The notes under the pieces are model-generated. The model had not been told where the DNA came from. It ran no database searches and saw nothing but the letters and a program-made list of their open reading frames with translations. From Deltaproteobacteria bacterium (GTDB lineage: Bacteria; Desulfobacterota; GWC2-55-46), in contig JACRCH010000007.1 of the NCBI GenBank assembly GCA_016219115.1, positions 1 to 47,819 of the forward strand: DNA of 47,819 nt, given 5' to 3'. Below are positions 27,682 through 35,645 of the stretch, piece by piece. The position numbers and the translations under genes are program-made. Each line of letters opens with the position of its first letter. The stretch's first letter is position 1.

Positions 27682-29037
27682 ATGGATCTGATCGTACGGG
27701 AATACAGGACCATAAGCTACATATCCGGCCCCCTCATCTTCGCCGAGAAGATCACCGGCGGCGGGCTCGGGGAGATGTGCGTCATAACGCTGCCGGGCGG
27801 TGAGAAACGCACCGGCCAGATACTCCAATTGAAGGGAGACCGGGCCGTTATCCAGGTCCTTGAAGGGACCTCCGGAATAGATACCGACAGCGCAGCGGTC
27901 GTGCCCACGGGAGAGGTCGCAACCGTCGGAGTCTCGAAAGAGATGTTCGGCAGGGTCTTCAACGGCCTGGGGGCCCCCATAGACGGCCTGCCGCCGATAA
28001 TCCCCGATAAGCACATGCCAGTAAACGGCCTGCCGATGAACCCGGTGGCGAGGGAGAAGCCGGACTTCTTCATCCAGACCGGGATATCGTCCATAGACGG
28101 ACTCAATACCCTCGTGAGGGGACAGAAGCTCCCGATATTTTCCGGGGCGGGCTTGCCGGCGAACGAACTAGCCCTGCAGGTGGTAAGACAATCGAGGGTA
28201 TCCGAGGCGGCGGACTTCTGCGTGATACTCGGGGCGATGGGCATAACTTCGAGAGAGGCCTTCTTCTTCAGGGAATCCCTCGGCGAGACCGGAGCGATGG
28301 AGAGGACCATAGCCTTCATAAACGAGGCGAGCGACCCGACCATCGAGCGGCTCTTCACCCCGAGGATCGCCCTTACGACGGCCGAGTATCTGGCCTTCGA
28401 GAAGGGCTACCACGTGATGGTGGTACTGACCGACATGACCGCGTACTGCGAGGCATTAAGGGAGATCGGGAGCGCCCGCGAGGAGATACCCGGGAGAAGG
28501 AGCTACCCCGGCTACATGTACACGGACCTGGCGAGCCTTTACGAGAGGGCCGGAAGGCTCCATGAGCGCAAGGGCTCGATAACGATGATGCCTATACTCA
28601 CCATGCCGGATGACGATATAACGCACCCGATACCAGACCTTACGGGCTATATCACGGAGGGGCAGATAGTGTTGAGCAGGGCCCTGCACCGCAAAGGCGT
28701 CTACCCTCCGATAGACGTCATGCCGTGCCTCTCCAGGCTGATGAACCTGGGGATCGGGAAAGGAAAAACGCGCGATGTCCACAGGGCGCTTGCCGACAAC
28801 CTTTATTCGGCCTACGCCAGGGGGGCGGACGTAAGAAGGCTTGTGACGATCGTGGGAGAGGAAGGCATGACCGAGCTCGACAGGAAGTTTTTAACCTTCT
28901 CCGAGGAGTTCGAGAAGAGGTTTATAGGGCAGGGCGCCGGTAACAGGACCATAGACGAGACACTCGATCTTGGGGCGGAGCTATTGAGCATCCTTCCGGA
29001 GAGAGAGATCGCCGGGGTCGCCAGGAAGGTCAAGTAA
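27682..29037 (+). CDS. ntpB: V/A-type ATPase regulatory subunit B
   Basis: Subunit B alternates with A in the head and lacks a functional P-loop: here [13 protein letters not shown] stands at that place, as in the family. Other signatures are the N-terminal [29 protein letters not shown], and [24 protein letters not shown]. The length is 451 residues. It begins 5 nt after the subunit A stop. Confidence 0.96.
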   Translation: MDLIVREYRTISYISGPLIFAEKITGGGLGEMCVITLPGGEKRTGQILQLKGDRAVIQVLEGTSGIDTDSAAVVPTGEVATVGVSKEMFGRVFNGLGAPIDGLPPIIPDKHMPVNGLPMNPVAREKPDFFIQTGISSIDGLNTLVRGQKLPIFSGAGLPANELALQVVRQSRVSEAADFCVILGAMGITSREAFFFRESLGETGAMERTIAFINEASDPTIERLFTPRIALTTAEYLAFEKGYHVMVVLTDMTAYCEALREIGSAREEIPGRRSYPGYMYTDLASLYERAGRLHERKGSITMMPILTMPDDDITHPIPDLTGYITEGQIVLSRALHRKGVYPPIDVMPCLSRLMNLGIGKGKTRDVHRALADNLYSAYARGADVRRLVTIVGEEGMTELDRKFLTFSEEFEKRFIGQGAGNRTIDETLDLGAELLSILPEREIAGVARKVK

Positions 29038-29048
29038 GGGAGCAGCGT

Positions 29049-29672
29049 ATGGAAAAGTCCTCGCCTACGCGCCAGCAGCTCCTGATACTCAGGGAGCAGT
29101 TCGACGCCGTAAAAAAGGGCCTCGACCTCCTCAAGAGCAAAAGGGAGGCGCTCATGAAGGAGTTCTTCGACATAGTCGAGGAGTCGGTCGGGATGAGGGA
29201 TGACCTCACCGGGCTTTTAAGCCGCGCCTTCAGGGACCTTGAGCGCGCAAAGGCCTTGAACGGCTTTGCCCTTGAGTCCTTCGCGCACGCCGCCGGAAGA
29301 AAGGTAAACCTCAATATCAGGGTGAGGAACATCTGGGGGGTGAAGGTCCCCGAGATAGAGGAGACTACCCTTACGAGGTCTCTGGAGGCGAGAGACCTCT
29401 CCCCGGTAGGAGAGAGGGCCGAGGTGATAGAAGTGGCCGTGGAGTTCGAGAAGGCCTCCGACCTGATCGTAAAGATAGCCTCCAAAGAGGTGATGCTGTC
29501 TCGCGTCGGAGAGATGATAAAGTCCGACACCCGCAAGGTCAACGCGATAACCGAGATGATGCTCCCGGCGATGCGCAGAAGGATAAGATACATTGAACGG
29601 GTCCTGGAAGAGAGGGAAAGGGAAGAGGTCTTCAGGCTCAAGCGTTACAAATCGATGAGGCCGGGGACATAG
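29049..29672 (+). CDS. ntpD: V/A-type ATPase subunit D (central shaft)
   Basis: The 207-residue protein is the rotor shaft: two long helices (about residues 5-70 and 150-200) with a small middle part. Typical motifs are PTRQQLLILREQ near the start and KVNAITEMMLPAMRRRIRYI near the end. It closes the ATPase operon. Confidence 0.94.
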   Translation: MEKSSPTRQQLLILREQFDAVKKGLDLLKSKREALMKEFFDIVEESVGMRDDLTGLLSRAFRDLERAKALNGFALESFAHAAGRKVNLNIRVRNIWGVKVPEIEETTLTRSLEARDLSPVGERAEVIEVAVEFEKASDLIVKIASKEVMLSRVGEMIKSDTRKVNAITEMMLPAMRRRIRYIERVLEEREREEVFRLKRYKSMRPGT

Positions 29673-29753
29673 CCGCAAACCCCTCATTTTTCCCAGCCGT
29701 TTCCCCTGTAATCCGACCCCTCCGGAAGGAAATATGGGGCAAAAATATCTTTC

Positions 29754-29783
29754 TTGTATTATAATACAGCGTTCTGGTATATT
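29754..29783 (+). promoter_or_regulatory. Candidate promoter for the purine genes
   Basis: TTGTAT (29754-29759) and TATATT (29778-29783) are 18 nt apart, with an extended TGg before the -10. A perfect TATAAT at 29760 has no -35 at proper distance. A 5-bp hairpin (CCGGG at 29811, CCCGG at 29824) lies in the resulting purB leader. Confidence 0.45.
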
Positions 29784-29865
29784 TTATCTTTTTTAACGGT
29801 CCGAAAACCACCGGGGCTTTTAACCCGGGATAACTCGTTTTATACTCATTCAGGGGAAATAAAAG

Positions 29866-31164
29866 GTGATAGAACGGTACTCCAGGGATCGGATGGCCCG
29901 CATCTGGGAGCCTCAAAACAGGTTCCGGAAATGGCTCGATGTCGAGATCGCGGCCTGCGAGGCGTGGGCGAAGCTCGGGAAGATCCCCAAAAAGTCTCTC
30001 GATACCATCAAAAAGAAGGCCGCCTTCGACATCAAGCGTATCGACGAGATAGAAAAGACGGTCAAGCACGACGTCATCGCCTTTTTGACCTCGGTAGCTG
30101 AGTTCGTCGGCCCTGATTCGCGCTACATACACATGGGCCTTACCTCTTCCGACATCCTCGACACCTCGCTGGCGCTTCTTTTGAGGGAGGCCGCCGGGCT
30201 CATAATCGAGGACATATCGGGGCTTCTAGCGGTCCTTAAGAAAAAGGCGTACGACCACAAGGACACGCCGATGATGGGCCGCTCCCACGGAATACACGCC
30301 GAGCCGATAACATTCGGCCTCAAGATGGCCCTATGGTACGACGAGATGGGCAGAAACCTTGAGAGGATGGAGAGGGCGCGGGAGGTCATCTCCTGCGGGA
30401 AGCTCTCCGGGGCTGTCGGCACCTTTTCAAGTATCGACCCGGCGGTTGAACGGTATGTGCTCAAAAAGCTCGGTCTTAAGCCCGAGCTTGTCGCCACCCA
30501 GGTGGTGCACAGGGACAGGCACGCCGAGTTCTTCACCACGCTTGCCATAGTAGCCTCATCCCTTGAGAAGTTCGCGGTGGAGATAAGACACCTGCAGAGG
30601 ACCGAGGTCCTTGAGGCCGAGGAGCCTTTTACCGAGGGGCAGAAGGGCTCTTCAGCCATGCCTCACAAGAGAAACCCGATATTGTCCGAGAACCTAACGG
30701 GCCTGGCCAGACTCATCCGCGGATATTCCGCGGCCGCGATGGAGAACGTGGCCCTCTGGCACGAGAGAGACATAAGCCACTCGTCCGTCGAGAGGGTCAT
30801 TGCCCCGGACGCCACGATACTGCTGGACTTCATGCTGTCGAGGGCGACCGGCCTCATAAGAGACCTAGTGGTCTATCCCGAGAACATGCAGGCGAACATG
30901 GACAAACTTAAAGGCGTGGTATTCTCTCAGAAGGTGCTTTTGAAGCTTGTAGAGAAAGGGACGACGAGGGAAGAGGCCTACGCCATAGTCCAGAGGAGCG
31001 CCATGAAGGTCTGGGAGGGGCTCGGGGACTTCAAATCGCTTCTCCTTGAGGACAACCAGGTGATGAACTACCTCTCCGAAAAAGAGGTGAACGGGTGCTT
31101 TGACATAGGACCTTACCTCAAGAACGTGGACTACATCTTTAAAAGGACATTCGGCGGCAAGTAA
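29866..31164 (+). CDS. purB: Adenylosuccinate lyase
   Basis: PurB cleaves SAICAR and adenylosuccinate in purine synthesis. It carries the superfamily signature GSSAMPHKRNP (about residues 263-273), the THMGLTSSD-like segment as HMGLTSSDILDT, and RSHGIHAEP with the catalytic His. The length is 432 residues. The start is GTG at 29866, with AGGGG about 10 nt upstream. It heads a purB-purC-purS-purQ series. Confidence 0.96.
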   Translation: MIERYSRDRMARIWEPQNRFRKWLDVEIAACEAWAKLGKIPKKSLDTIKKKAAFDIKRIDEIEKTVKHDVIAFLTSVAEFVGPDSRYIHMGLTSSDILDTSLALLLREAAGLIIEDISGLLAVLKKKAYDHKDTPMMGRSHGIHAEPITFGLKMALWYDEMGRNLERMERAREVISCGKLSGAVGTFSSIDPAVERYVLKKLGLKPELVATQVVHRDRHAEFFTTLAIVASSLEKFAVEIRHLQRTEVLEAEEPFTEGQKGSSAMPHKRNPILSENLTGLARLIRGYSAAAMENVALWHERDISHSSVERVIAPDATILLDFMLSRATGLIRDLVVYPENMQANMDKLKGVVFSQKVLLKLVEKGTTREEAYAIVQRSAMKVWEGLGDFKSLLLEDNQVMNYLSEKEVNGCFDIGPYLKNVDYIFKRTFGGK

Positions 31165-31237
31165 GCCCGGGCGGATGGTTTCGGGAACGCCCGTAACAAA
31201 GCCGGCTGCCCCGGTGTCGTGAAGATAACATCAGCAG

Positions 31238-31268
31238 CCCTGAACCCAGGGAGAGGTCCCGGGCAGGG
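31238..31268 (+). promoter_or_regulatory. Leader hairpin before purC
   Basis: CCCTG (31238-31242) pairs with CAGGG (31264-31268), CCC (31245-31247) with GGG (31261-31263), and GGGA (31249-31252) with TCCC (31257-31260), closing a 4-nt loop. The 12-bp stem has only small one-sided bulges. It ends 8 nt before the purC ribosome-binding site GGAGG at 31277, so it could influence translation or processing. No T-run follows. Confidence 0.4.
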
Positions 31269-31292
31269 TTCATTTGTGGAGGACTTTTATAG

Positions 31293-31997
31293 ATGAAAAG
31301 ACTTGAGAAGCTTTACGAGGGCAAGGCAAAGGTACTGTACTCTACCGACAACCCGGACCTTTTGGTCCAGTACTTCAAGGATTCGGCCACGGCCTTTGAC
31401 GGCAGGAAGAAGGGGATAATCCGGGAGAAGGGGATACTTAACAACAAGATCTCCTCCCGGATATTCAGGTACCTCGAGTCCAAAGGCATAAAGACCCACT
31501 TCGTCGATATGCCCAGCGACAGGGAGATGGTCGTCAAGAGATTAAGGATCATCCCCATCGAGGTTGTCGTGAGGAACATCGCCGCAGGAAGCCTGTCAAA
31601 GAGGATGGGCGTGGACGAGGGCGCGCCCCTTAAGAACACGATCATCGAATTCTACTACAAGAGCGACCCGTTGGGCGACCCGATGATAAACGAGTACCAT
31701 ATAAAGGCCTTCGGGCTCGCGGAGAAGGCCGAGCTTAAGCAGATGGAAGACTCGGCGCTCAAGGTCAACAAGTACCTCTCGGAATTCTTCGACGAACGGG
31801 GTATAATACTCGTCGATTTCAAGCTCGAGTTCGGCGTGCACAGGGGTGAAGTGCTGCTCGGCGACGAGATAACCCCGGACGGCTGCCGCCTCTGGGACAA
31901 AGAGACGAAAGAGAAGATGGACAAGGACAGGTTCAGGCGCGACCTCGGCAAGGTCGAGGAGGCGTACCGGGAAGTACTAAAGAAGGTCATGGAGTGA
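31293..31997 (+). CDS. purC: Phosphoribosylaminoimidazole-succinocarboxamide synthase
   Basis: PurC makes SAICAR from CAIR and aspartate. Recognisable parts are the N-terminal LYEGKAKVLYST, the PIEVVVRNIAAGSL segment, and DFKLEFGVHRGEVLLGDEITPDGCRLWD near the C-terminus, given here as its parts DFKLEFG and GDEITPD. At 234 residues it is the usual length. GGAGG lies 11 nt before the ATG. Its end overlaps a GTG upstream of purS. Confidence 0.95.
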   Translation: MKRLEKLYEGKAKVLYSTDNPDLLVQYFKDSATAFDGRKKGIIREKGILNNKISSRIFRYLESKGIKTHFVDMPSDREMVVKRLRIIPIEVVVRNIAAGSLSKRMGVDEGAPLKNTIIEFYYKSDPLGDPMINEYHIKAFGLAEKAELKQMEDSALKVNKYLSEFFDERGIILVDFKLEFGVHRGEVLLGDEITPDGCRLWDKETKEKMDKDRFRRDLGKVEEAYREVLKKVME

Positions 31998-32002
31998 ACG
32001 AG

Positions 32003-32242
32003 ATGAAGGCAAAAGTCTATGTGACCCTTAAAAAGGGCGTTCTCGACCCGCAGGGCAAGGCCGTGATGGGCGCGCTCAAGTCGATGAAGTTCGACGAGGT
32101 AAAGGACGTCAGGGTCGGCAAATTCATGGAGCTTGAGCTTAACGGCGCTTCGAAGGCCGATGAGGAGAAGAGGCTCAAGGAGATGTGCGAGAGACTGCTG
32201 GCCAATACCGTCATAGAAAACTACAGGATCGAGATCGAATAG
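32003..32242 (+). CDS. purS: FGAM synthase small subunit PurS
   Basis: PurS is the small subunit that bridges PurL and PurQ in three-part FGAM synthase. The 79-residue product has the family start KAKVYVTLKKGVLDPQG and VKDVRVGKFMELEL. I use the ATG at 32003, with GGAG at 31991; a GTG at 31994 in the same frame overlaps the purC stop and would add three residues. Confidence 0.92.
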   Translation: MKAKVYVTLKKGVLDPQGKAVMGALKSMKFDEVKDVRVGKFMELELNGASKADEEKRLKEMCERLLANTVIENYRIEIE

Positions 32243-32267
32243 GCCCGCCATCGGGTGTTTCGCCGTG

Positions 32268-32370
32268 GTTTTAATATTTCCTTCGGGTTGAATTAAGCGC
32301 GGCTTGCCGCGTATATAAAAACAGATTTCCCTTTGGGCACCCCGCTGGCAAGGCTTGCGGGGCGGTTCAT
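32268..32370 (+). repeat. Intergenic repeat family A, short copy A3 (modules m1+m4)
   Basis: The head TTCCTTCGGGTTGAA is joined directly to m4 (GCGGCTTGCCGCG, TATATAAAAACAG, CCCGC...GCGGGG, GGTTCAT) without m2 or m3. It lies between purS and purQ, genes that normally touch, and ends 32 nt before the purQ GTG. Confidence 0.83.
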
Positions 32371-32402
32371 GACCGTCAAAAAACAAGAAGAGGTCTAATC
32401 AG

Positions 32403-33134
32403 GTGAAGTTCGGGATAATAGTATTTCCTGGTTCCAACTGCGACCACGACTGCTACCACGCGGTAAAGCACGTATTCTCCCAGAAGGCCGACTACGTATG
32501 GCACAAGGATACCGGGCTCAAGGGCTTTGACTGCCTGATACTTCCCGGAGGGTTCTCCTACGGCGATTACCTGAGGACCGGGGCCATAGCGCGCTTCTCC
32601 CCGGTCATGAACGAGGTCGTCTCTTTCGCCAAAAAGGGCGGCCTAGTACTCGGCATCTGCAACGGCTTTCAGATACTTACCGAGGCGGGCTTGCTGCCGG
32701 GGGTCCTCATGAGGAACCGGGACTTGAAGTTCATCTGCAAGCAGACCTATCTCAGGGTGGAGAACAACAGGACGGCCTTTACCTCTTCATACGGGGAAGG
32801 CTCCGTGGTCAAAATCCCGATAGCGCACGCCGACGGGAACTACTACGCCGACCCCGATACCATAACGGCCCTTGAGGACAACGGACGGGTGGTCTTGAGG
32901 TACTCGACTTCCGACGGACAGGCCGCTCCTGAGGCCAACCCGAACGGCTCCCTGAACAATATCGCCGGCATAACGAACGAGGCCGGAAATGTCCTTGGCA
33001 TGATGCCGCACCCGGAGAGGGCCGCCGAGGCGGAATTAGGCTCGACCGACGGCAGAGGGGTGTTTGAGTCGATAATACACGCTTTTTCAGACTGCTGTAA
33101 AGACCACCGTCACGGGCACAAGACCCATAGTTGA
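32403..33134 (+). CDS. purQ: FGAM synthase glutaminase subunit PurQ
   Basis: PurQ is a class I glutamine amidotransferase that supplies ammonia to PurL. The catalytic Cys lies in GICNGFQIL (about residue 86) and the His/Glu pair in MMPHPERA near residue 204. [10 protein letters not shown] at the N-terminus is characteristic. The start is GTG at 32403. The last ~15 residues are His/Cys-rich ([13 protein letters not shown]), an unusual tail beyond the normal end. purL itself is not in the window. Confidence 0.95.
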   Translation: MKFGIIVFPGSNCDHDCYHAVKHVFSQKADYVWHKDTGLKGFDCLILPGGFSYGDYLRTGAIARFSPVMNEVVSFAKKGGLVLGICNGFQILTEAGLLPGVLMRNRDLKFICKQTYLRVENNRTAFTSSYGEGSVVKIPIAHADGNYYADPDTITALEDNGRVVLRYSTSDGQAAPEANPNGSLNNIAGITNEAGNVLGMMPHPERAAEAELGSTDGRGVFESIIHAFSDCCKDHRHGHKTHS

Positions 33135-33167
33135 CGGCGGTTAAAAATAAAAGGGACAAGACGCGTA

Positions 33168-34037
33168 ATGCCTGAAAAGTCGCTTAAAGAAGAGATCGCA
33201 TCCGGCAGGTTCGTCATAACGGCCGAGATATGCCCCCCCAAGGGCGCCGACACGGCGGACTTCGTTCATAAGGCTCGGCTTCTTAAAAACAGGATAGCCG
33301 CCGCAAACGTGACCGACAACCAGAGGGCGGTGATGAGGCTCTCGTCGCTCGCCTGCTCGGTCCTGCTTTTACGGGAAGGCATAGACCCGGTCTTCCAGAT
33401 GACATGCAGGGACAGAAACCGTCTCGCCTTGCAGTCGGATATACTCGGGGCGTGGGCCCTGGGGGTCAAAAACATTCTGGCGCTGACCGGCGACCATGTC
33501 TCTTTCGGGGACCACAGGGAAGCGAAAGCCGTCTTCGATGTGGACTCCGTGCAACTCGTCGGCCTCATCGAGGGGCTCAACCGCGGCAGGAACATGAAGG
33601 ACAAGGAACTCAGGGGAAGGACCGATTTTCTCATAGGCGCGGTCGTCGCCCCGGAGGCCAACCCGTGGGAGCCGGAGGAGATAAAGTTTGAAAAGAAGAT
33701 AGCCGCCGGGGCCCGGTTCTTTCAGACCCAGGCGATCTATAATATGGACAAGTTCAAGAGGTTCTTCGACGTCGCCTCTAAAAGCGACGTGAAGATACTC
33801 GGCGGCATCCTTCTTTTGAAATCCGCCAGGATGGCGAACTATCTTAACACCAATGTCCCTGGCGTCCATGTGCCTCAGAACCTCATAGACGAGCTTGAGG
33901 GGGCCGCCGACCAGCTCGAGAAGGGGATAGAAATAGCCTCAAGGCAGCTTAAGGAGCTTAAGTCCTTCTGCCATGGCGCCCACATCATGGCCATCGGCCT
34001 GGAGGAGAGCGTCGTCAGGATAATAGAGGGGGCTTGA
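33168..34037 (+). CDS. metF: Methylenetetrahydrofolate reductase
   Basis: MetF reduces 5,10-methylene-THF to 5-methyl-THF, for methionine synthesis or, in some anaerobes, C1 metabolism. The 289-residue TIM-barrel protein shows the N-terminal ITAEICPPKGAD with the catalytic Glu, QMTCRDRNRLALQSD, and NILALTGD with the substrate-binding Asp. No MetV-like zinc protein or metH lies beside it. It follows purQ by 33 nt and is closed by a strong terminator. Confidence 0.9.
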   Translation: MPEKSLKEEIASGRFVITAEICPPKGADTADFVHKARLLKNRIAAANVTDNQRAVMRLSSLACSVLLLREGIDPVFQMTCRDRNRLALQSDILGAWALGVKNILALTGDHVSFGDHREAKAVFDVDSVQLVGLIEGLNRGRNMKDKELRGRTDFLIGAVVAPEANPWEPEEIKFEKKIAAGARFFQTQAIYNMDKFKRFFDVASKSDVKILGGILLLKSARMANYLNTNVPGVHVPQNLIDELEGAADQLEKGIEIASRQLKELKSFCHGAHIMAIGLEESVVRIIEGA

Positions 34038-34056
34038 GCCATGCCCAAACACTATG

Positions 34057-34096
34057 AAGTTAAAAAGGGCAACCTGACGGTTGCCCTTTTTAACTT
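34057..34096. terminator. Strong bidirectional intrinsic terminator
   Basis: A perfect 18-bp stem (34057-34074 with 34079-34096) closes a TGAC loop. The stem begins with AAGTTAAAAAGGGC and ends with GCCCTTTTTAACTT, giving a U-tract on both strands. It stands between metF (+) and the convergent cupin gene (-) and would serve both. Confidence 0.85.
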
Positions 34097-34106
34097 GTGA
34101 TTCCAC

Positions 34107-34130
34107 TCGGCAAGGCTTGCGGGGTTCATT
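34107..34130 (+). repeat. Fragment of repeat family A (end of module m4), A4
   Basis: About 24 nt matching the last part of m4 (GGCAAGGCTTGCGGGG and then GTTCATT) remain between the terminator and the cupin gene. It is a remnant or a seed of the larger repeats. Confidence 0.55.
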
Positions 34131-34144
34131 CATTTAACGCTTTC

Positions 34145-34621
34145 TTATCCGATGTTCTTCCCGTCTTCCGCCTCAGGCTCGTCATCCGCCGTTATCTCGA
34201 ACTCATCTTCTTCCGGAGGGGCCGCTGTAGCGCTTACGGCCTCACCGGCGGCTGAGTTTTCTTCTTTCGGAACCGGTTTGGCAACTGCCCCCGGTTTCGC
34301 CGTAAGCGCCCCGGCGGCTAAATATACGGCCTCGTCAATACCTGTGTTTTCGAGATAGAGGGTGTCGGCCTCTTTCGCGTGGAAAGCCTCTCCGGCCGTG
34401 ACGGAAAAGGATGATCTGCCATGCTTGACCTTCAAGGCGCCTTTCACGACGCATATGATCTCTTCATGCCCGGCGGCGCACGCGACCTTGCGCGCGGCCT
34501 CACCGGGCCTTATCTTGCCGTAGACCAGATAAACGGAGGCTGCGCTGGAGTTCTCAGGCCCGAGACGGAACTCGGAAGTGGGGGTCGAGTCCGCCAGCTG
34601 CGGTAGTTTATATATCTTCAT
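34145..34621 (-). CDS. Cupin-domain protein with an acidic tail
   Basis: A single cupin barrel occupies about residues 20-110, with conserved-type segments GHEEIICVVKGALKV and AGEAFHAKEADTLYLEN. The last 45 residues are Ala/Pro- and Glu/Asp-rich and probably unstructured. The start at 34621 (MKIYKLPQL, 158 residues) shares an ATGA overlap with the stop of the upstream AbrB-like gene; the frame is open further upstream but that would overlap AbrB coding. The cupin metal-binding residues are incomplete (one clear HxE), so a sensory or binding role is as likely as catalysis. The substrate is unknown. Confidence 0.72.
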   Translation of the reverse strand: MKIYKLPQLADSTPTSEFRLGPENSSAASVYLVYGKIRPGEAARKVACAAGHEEIICVVKGALKVKHGRSSFSVTAGEAFHAKEADTLYLENTGIDEAVYLAAGALTAKPGAVAKPVPKEENSAAGEAVSATAAPPEEDEFEITADDEPEAEDGKNIG

Positions 34622-34818
34622 GCCATCGATTCCATCGAGTCCCTGAAGTGGGCGATAAAGTCCTCGCCGTGCATCGGCCTCAAGATTATCCATTTTTTCT
34701 TCTTATCCAGCCGCAGTTCCACCTCCGCGCCGGGTATAAGCTCCAGATACCTTAAAAACTCTTCGGGAAGAGCCACGCCTTCTTTATCCTTTTTTATACG
34801 GATTATCTTTTCCTTCAT
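34618..34818 (-). CDS. AbrB/SpoVT-like small DNA-binding protein
   Basis: The 66-residue product resembles swapped-hairpin AbrB/MazE proteins: KEGVALPEEFLRYLELIPGAEVELR contains the PEEF and PGAEVEL features, given here as PEEFLRYL and PGAEVELR. GGGAG lies about 7 nt before the ATG. It is coupled to the cupin gene by an ATGA overlap and could be the autoregulator of the pair. No toxin gene accompanies it, so I do not call a toxin-antitoxin system. Confidence 0.7.
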   Translation of the reverse strand: MKEKIIRIKKDKEGVALPEEFLRYLELIPGAEVELRLDKKKKWIILRPMHGEDFIAHFRDSMESMA

Positions 34819-34914
34819 GAGGATCTCCCTTTTAGGCCGTTCTTTAACATGAGTTCTGATTGAACTTTCTCGCGCTGCGGCGATTCGGTTTGCAAATAGG
34901 GTGCCAACTCCTAT

Positions 34915-34943
34915 ATATTAAGTTCATACGCCTGTTGAGTCAA
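34915..34943 (-). promoter_or_regulatory. Promoter of the AbrB-cupin operon
   Basis: Read on the minus strand, TTGACT (34943-34938) is followed after 17 nt by TAATAT (34920-34915). Transcription would start near 34908, giving a leader of about 90 nt before the AbrB-like gene. Confidence 0.5.
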
Positions 34944-35012
34944 GCCAATTTGTGCGCAATCTCCGTTTGCGATGAGAAAAAGAGCCGGAATTCCGCGGGT
35001 AATCCTGCTGTC

Positions 35013-35040
35013 TTGACAAAAAAAATCCAGGGTGTATGAT
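35013..35040 (+). promoter_or_regulatory. Promoter of the HAMP-domain gene
   Basis: A consensus -35 TTGACA (35013-35018) and TATGAT (35035-35040) are 16 nt apart. The ATG at 35036 lies inside the -10 and so cannot be the start codon of this transcript, which supports the later start at 35066. Confidence 0.6.
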
Positions 35041-35065
35041 ATCTTTTGAAATCGAGGGGTTACGG

Positions 35066-35614
35066 ATGCACAAAGATGAGCCTTCAAAACTGACAAGACC
35101 GTTCAAACAGAGGTACTTCGCCACCAGAGACCTGCAGTTCTCCGTGGCCCTGCTGGTAGTGCTGGCGCTTTTGGGCGGCATATTCCTCCAGACCTTCTCC
35201 TCGGCATTGCTGAGCAGTTACGGCTCCAGCACCCCGGTCCTGGGGGTGTTCCTGATAATCGGCTATTTTATGATAGTGGTGCTGCTGGCCGTCTTTTTTA
35301 CGCACCGGCTTGTTGGGCCTTTCAAGAGGCTTGAGTACGAGATGAAGCTGATATCCTCTGGGGAACTCTCCAAAAGGCTCTCCATCAGGTCCCAAGACGA
35401 CCTTCACATAAGGAACTTCGTCAAATACAACAATAATTTCATCTCCAAGTTCGAGGAGATGAGCAAGGAGTACAACAGGCTCAACAGCACCGTTGAGAAA
35501 AATATGGAAGAAATCAGCAACGAGCTTGCAAAAGAAAATTTCGACTGCGCCAGGGTCAGGGCCGAGATATCCGCCCTCCAGAAAGAGATACGCGAGTTCA
35601 GAGAAAAATGGTGA
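35066..35614 (+). CDS. HAMP-domain membrane protein without an output domain
   Basis: The 182-residue protein has two membrane helices (about residues 24-46 and 58-80) with a very short external loop, then a HAMP linker (RLVGPFKRLEYEMKLISSGE) and a C-terminal coiled coil that ends at REFREKW. There is no kinase, cyclase or chemotaxis output domain and almost no sensor domain, so it probably relays or modulates another membrane receptor. The start ATG 35066 has GAGGGG about 8 nt upstream and follows the promoter. Confidence 0.75.
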   Translation: MHKDEPSKLTRPFKQRYFATRDLQFSVALLVVLALLGGIFLQTFSSALLSSYGSSTPVLGVFLIIGYFMIVVLLAVFFTHRLVGPFKRLEYEMKLISSGELSKRLSIRSQDDLHIRNFVKYNNNFISKFEEMSKEYNRLNSTVEKNMEEISNELAKENFDCARVRAEISALQKEIREFREKW

Positions 35615-35645
35615 TCCCGCTCCCGCTCCCGCTCTTAAACCCCCG

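Noticed and set aside
31655..32386. Minus-strand 243-codon frame across purC-purS and repeat A3
   Set aside because: It lies antisense to two certain genes and begins in repeat sequence, so it is a shadow.
34618..34818. Toxin-antitoxin system based on the MazE/AbrB-like gene
   Set aside because: Its partner is a cupin, not a known toxin fold.
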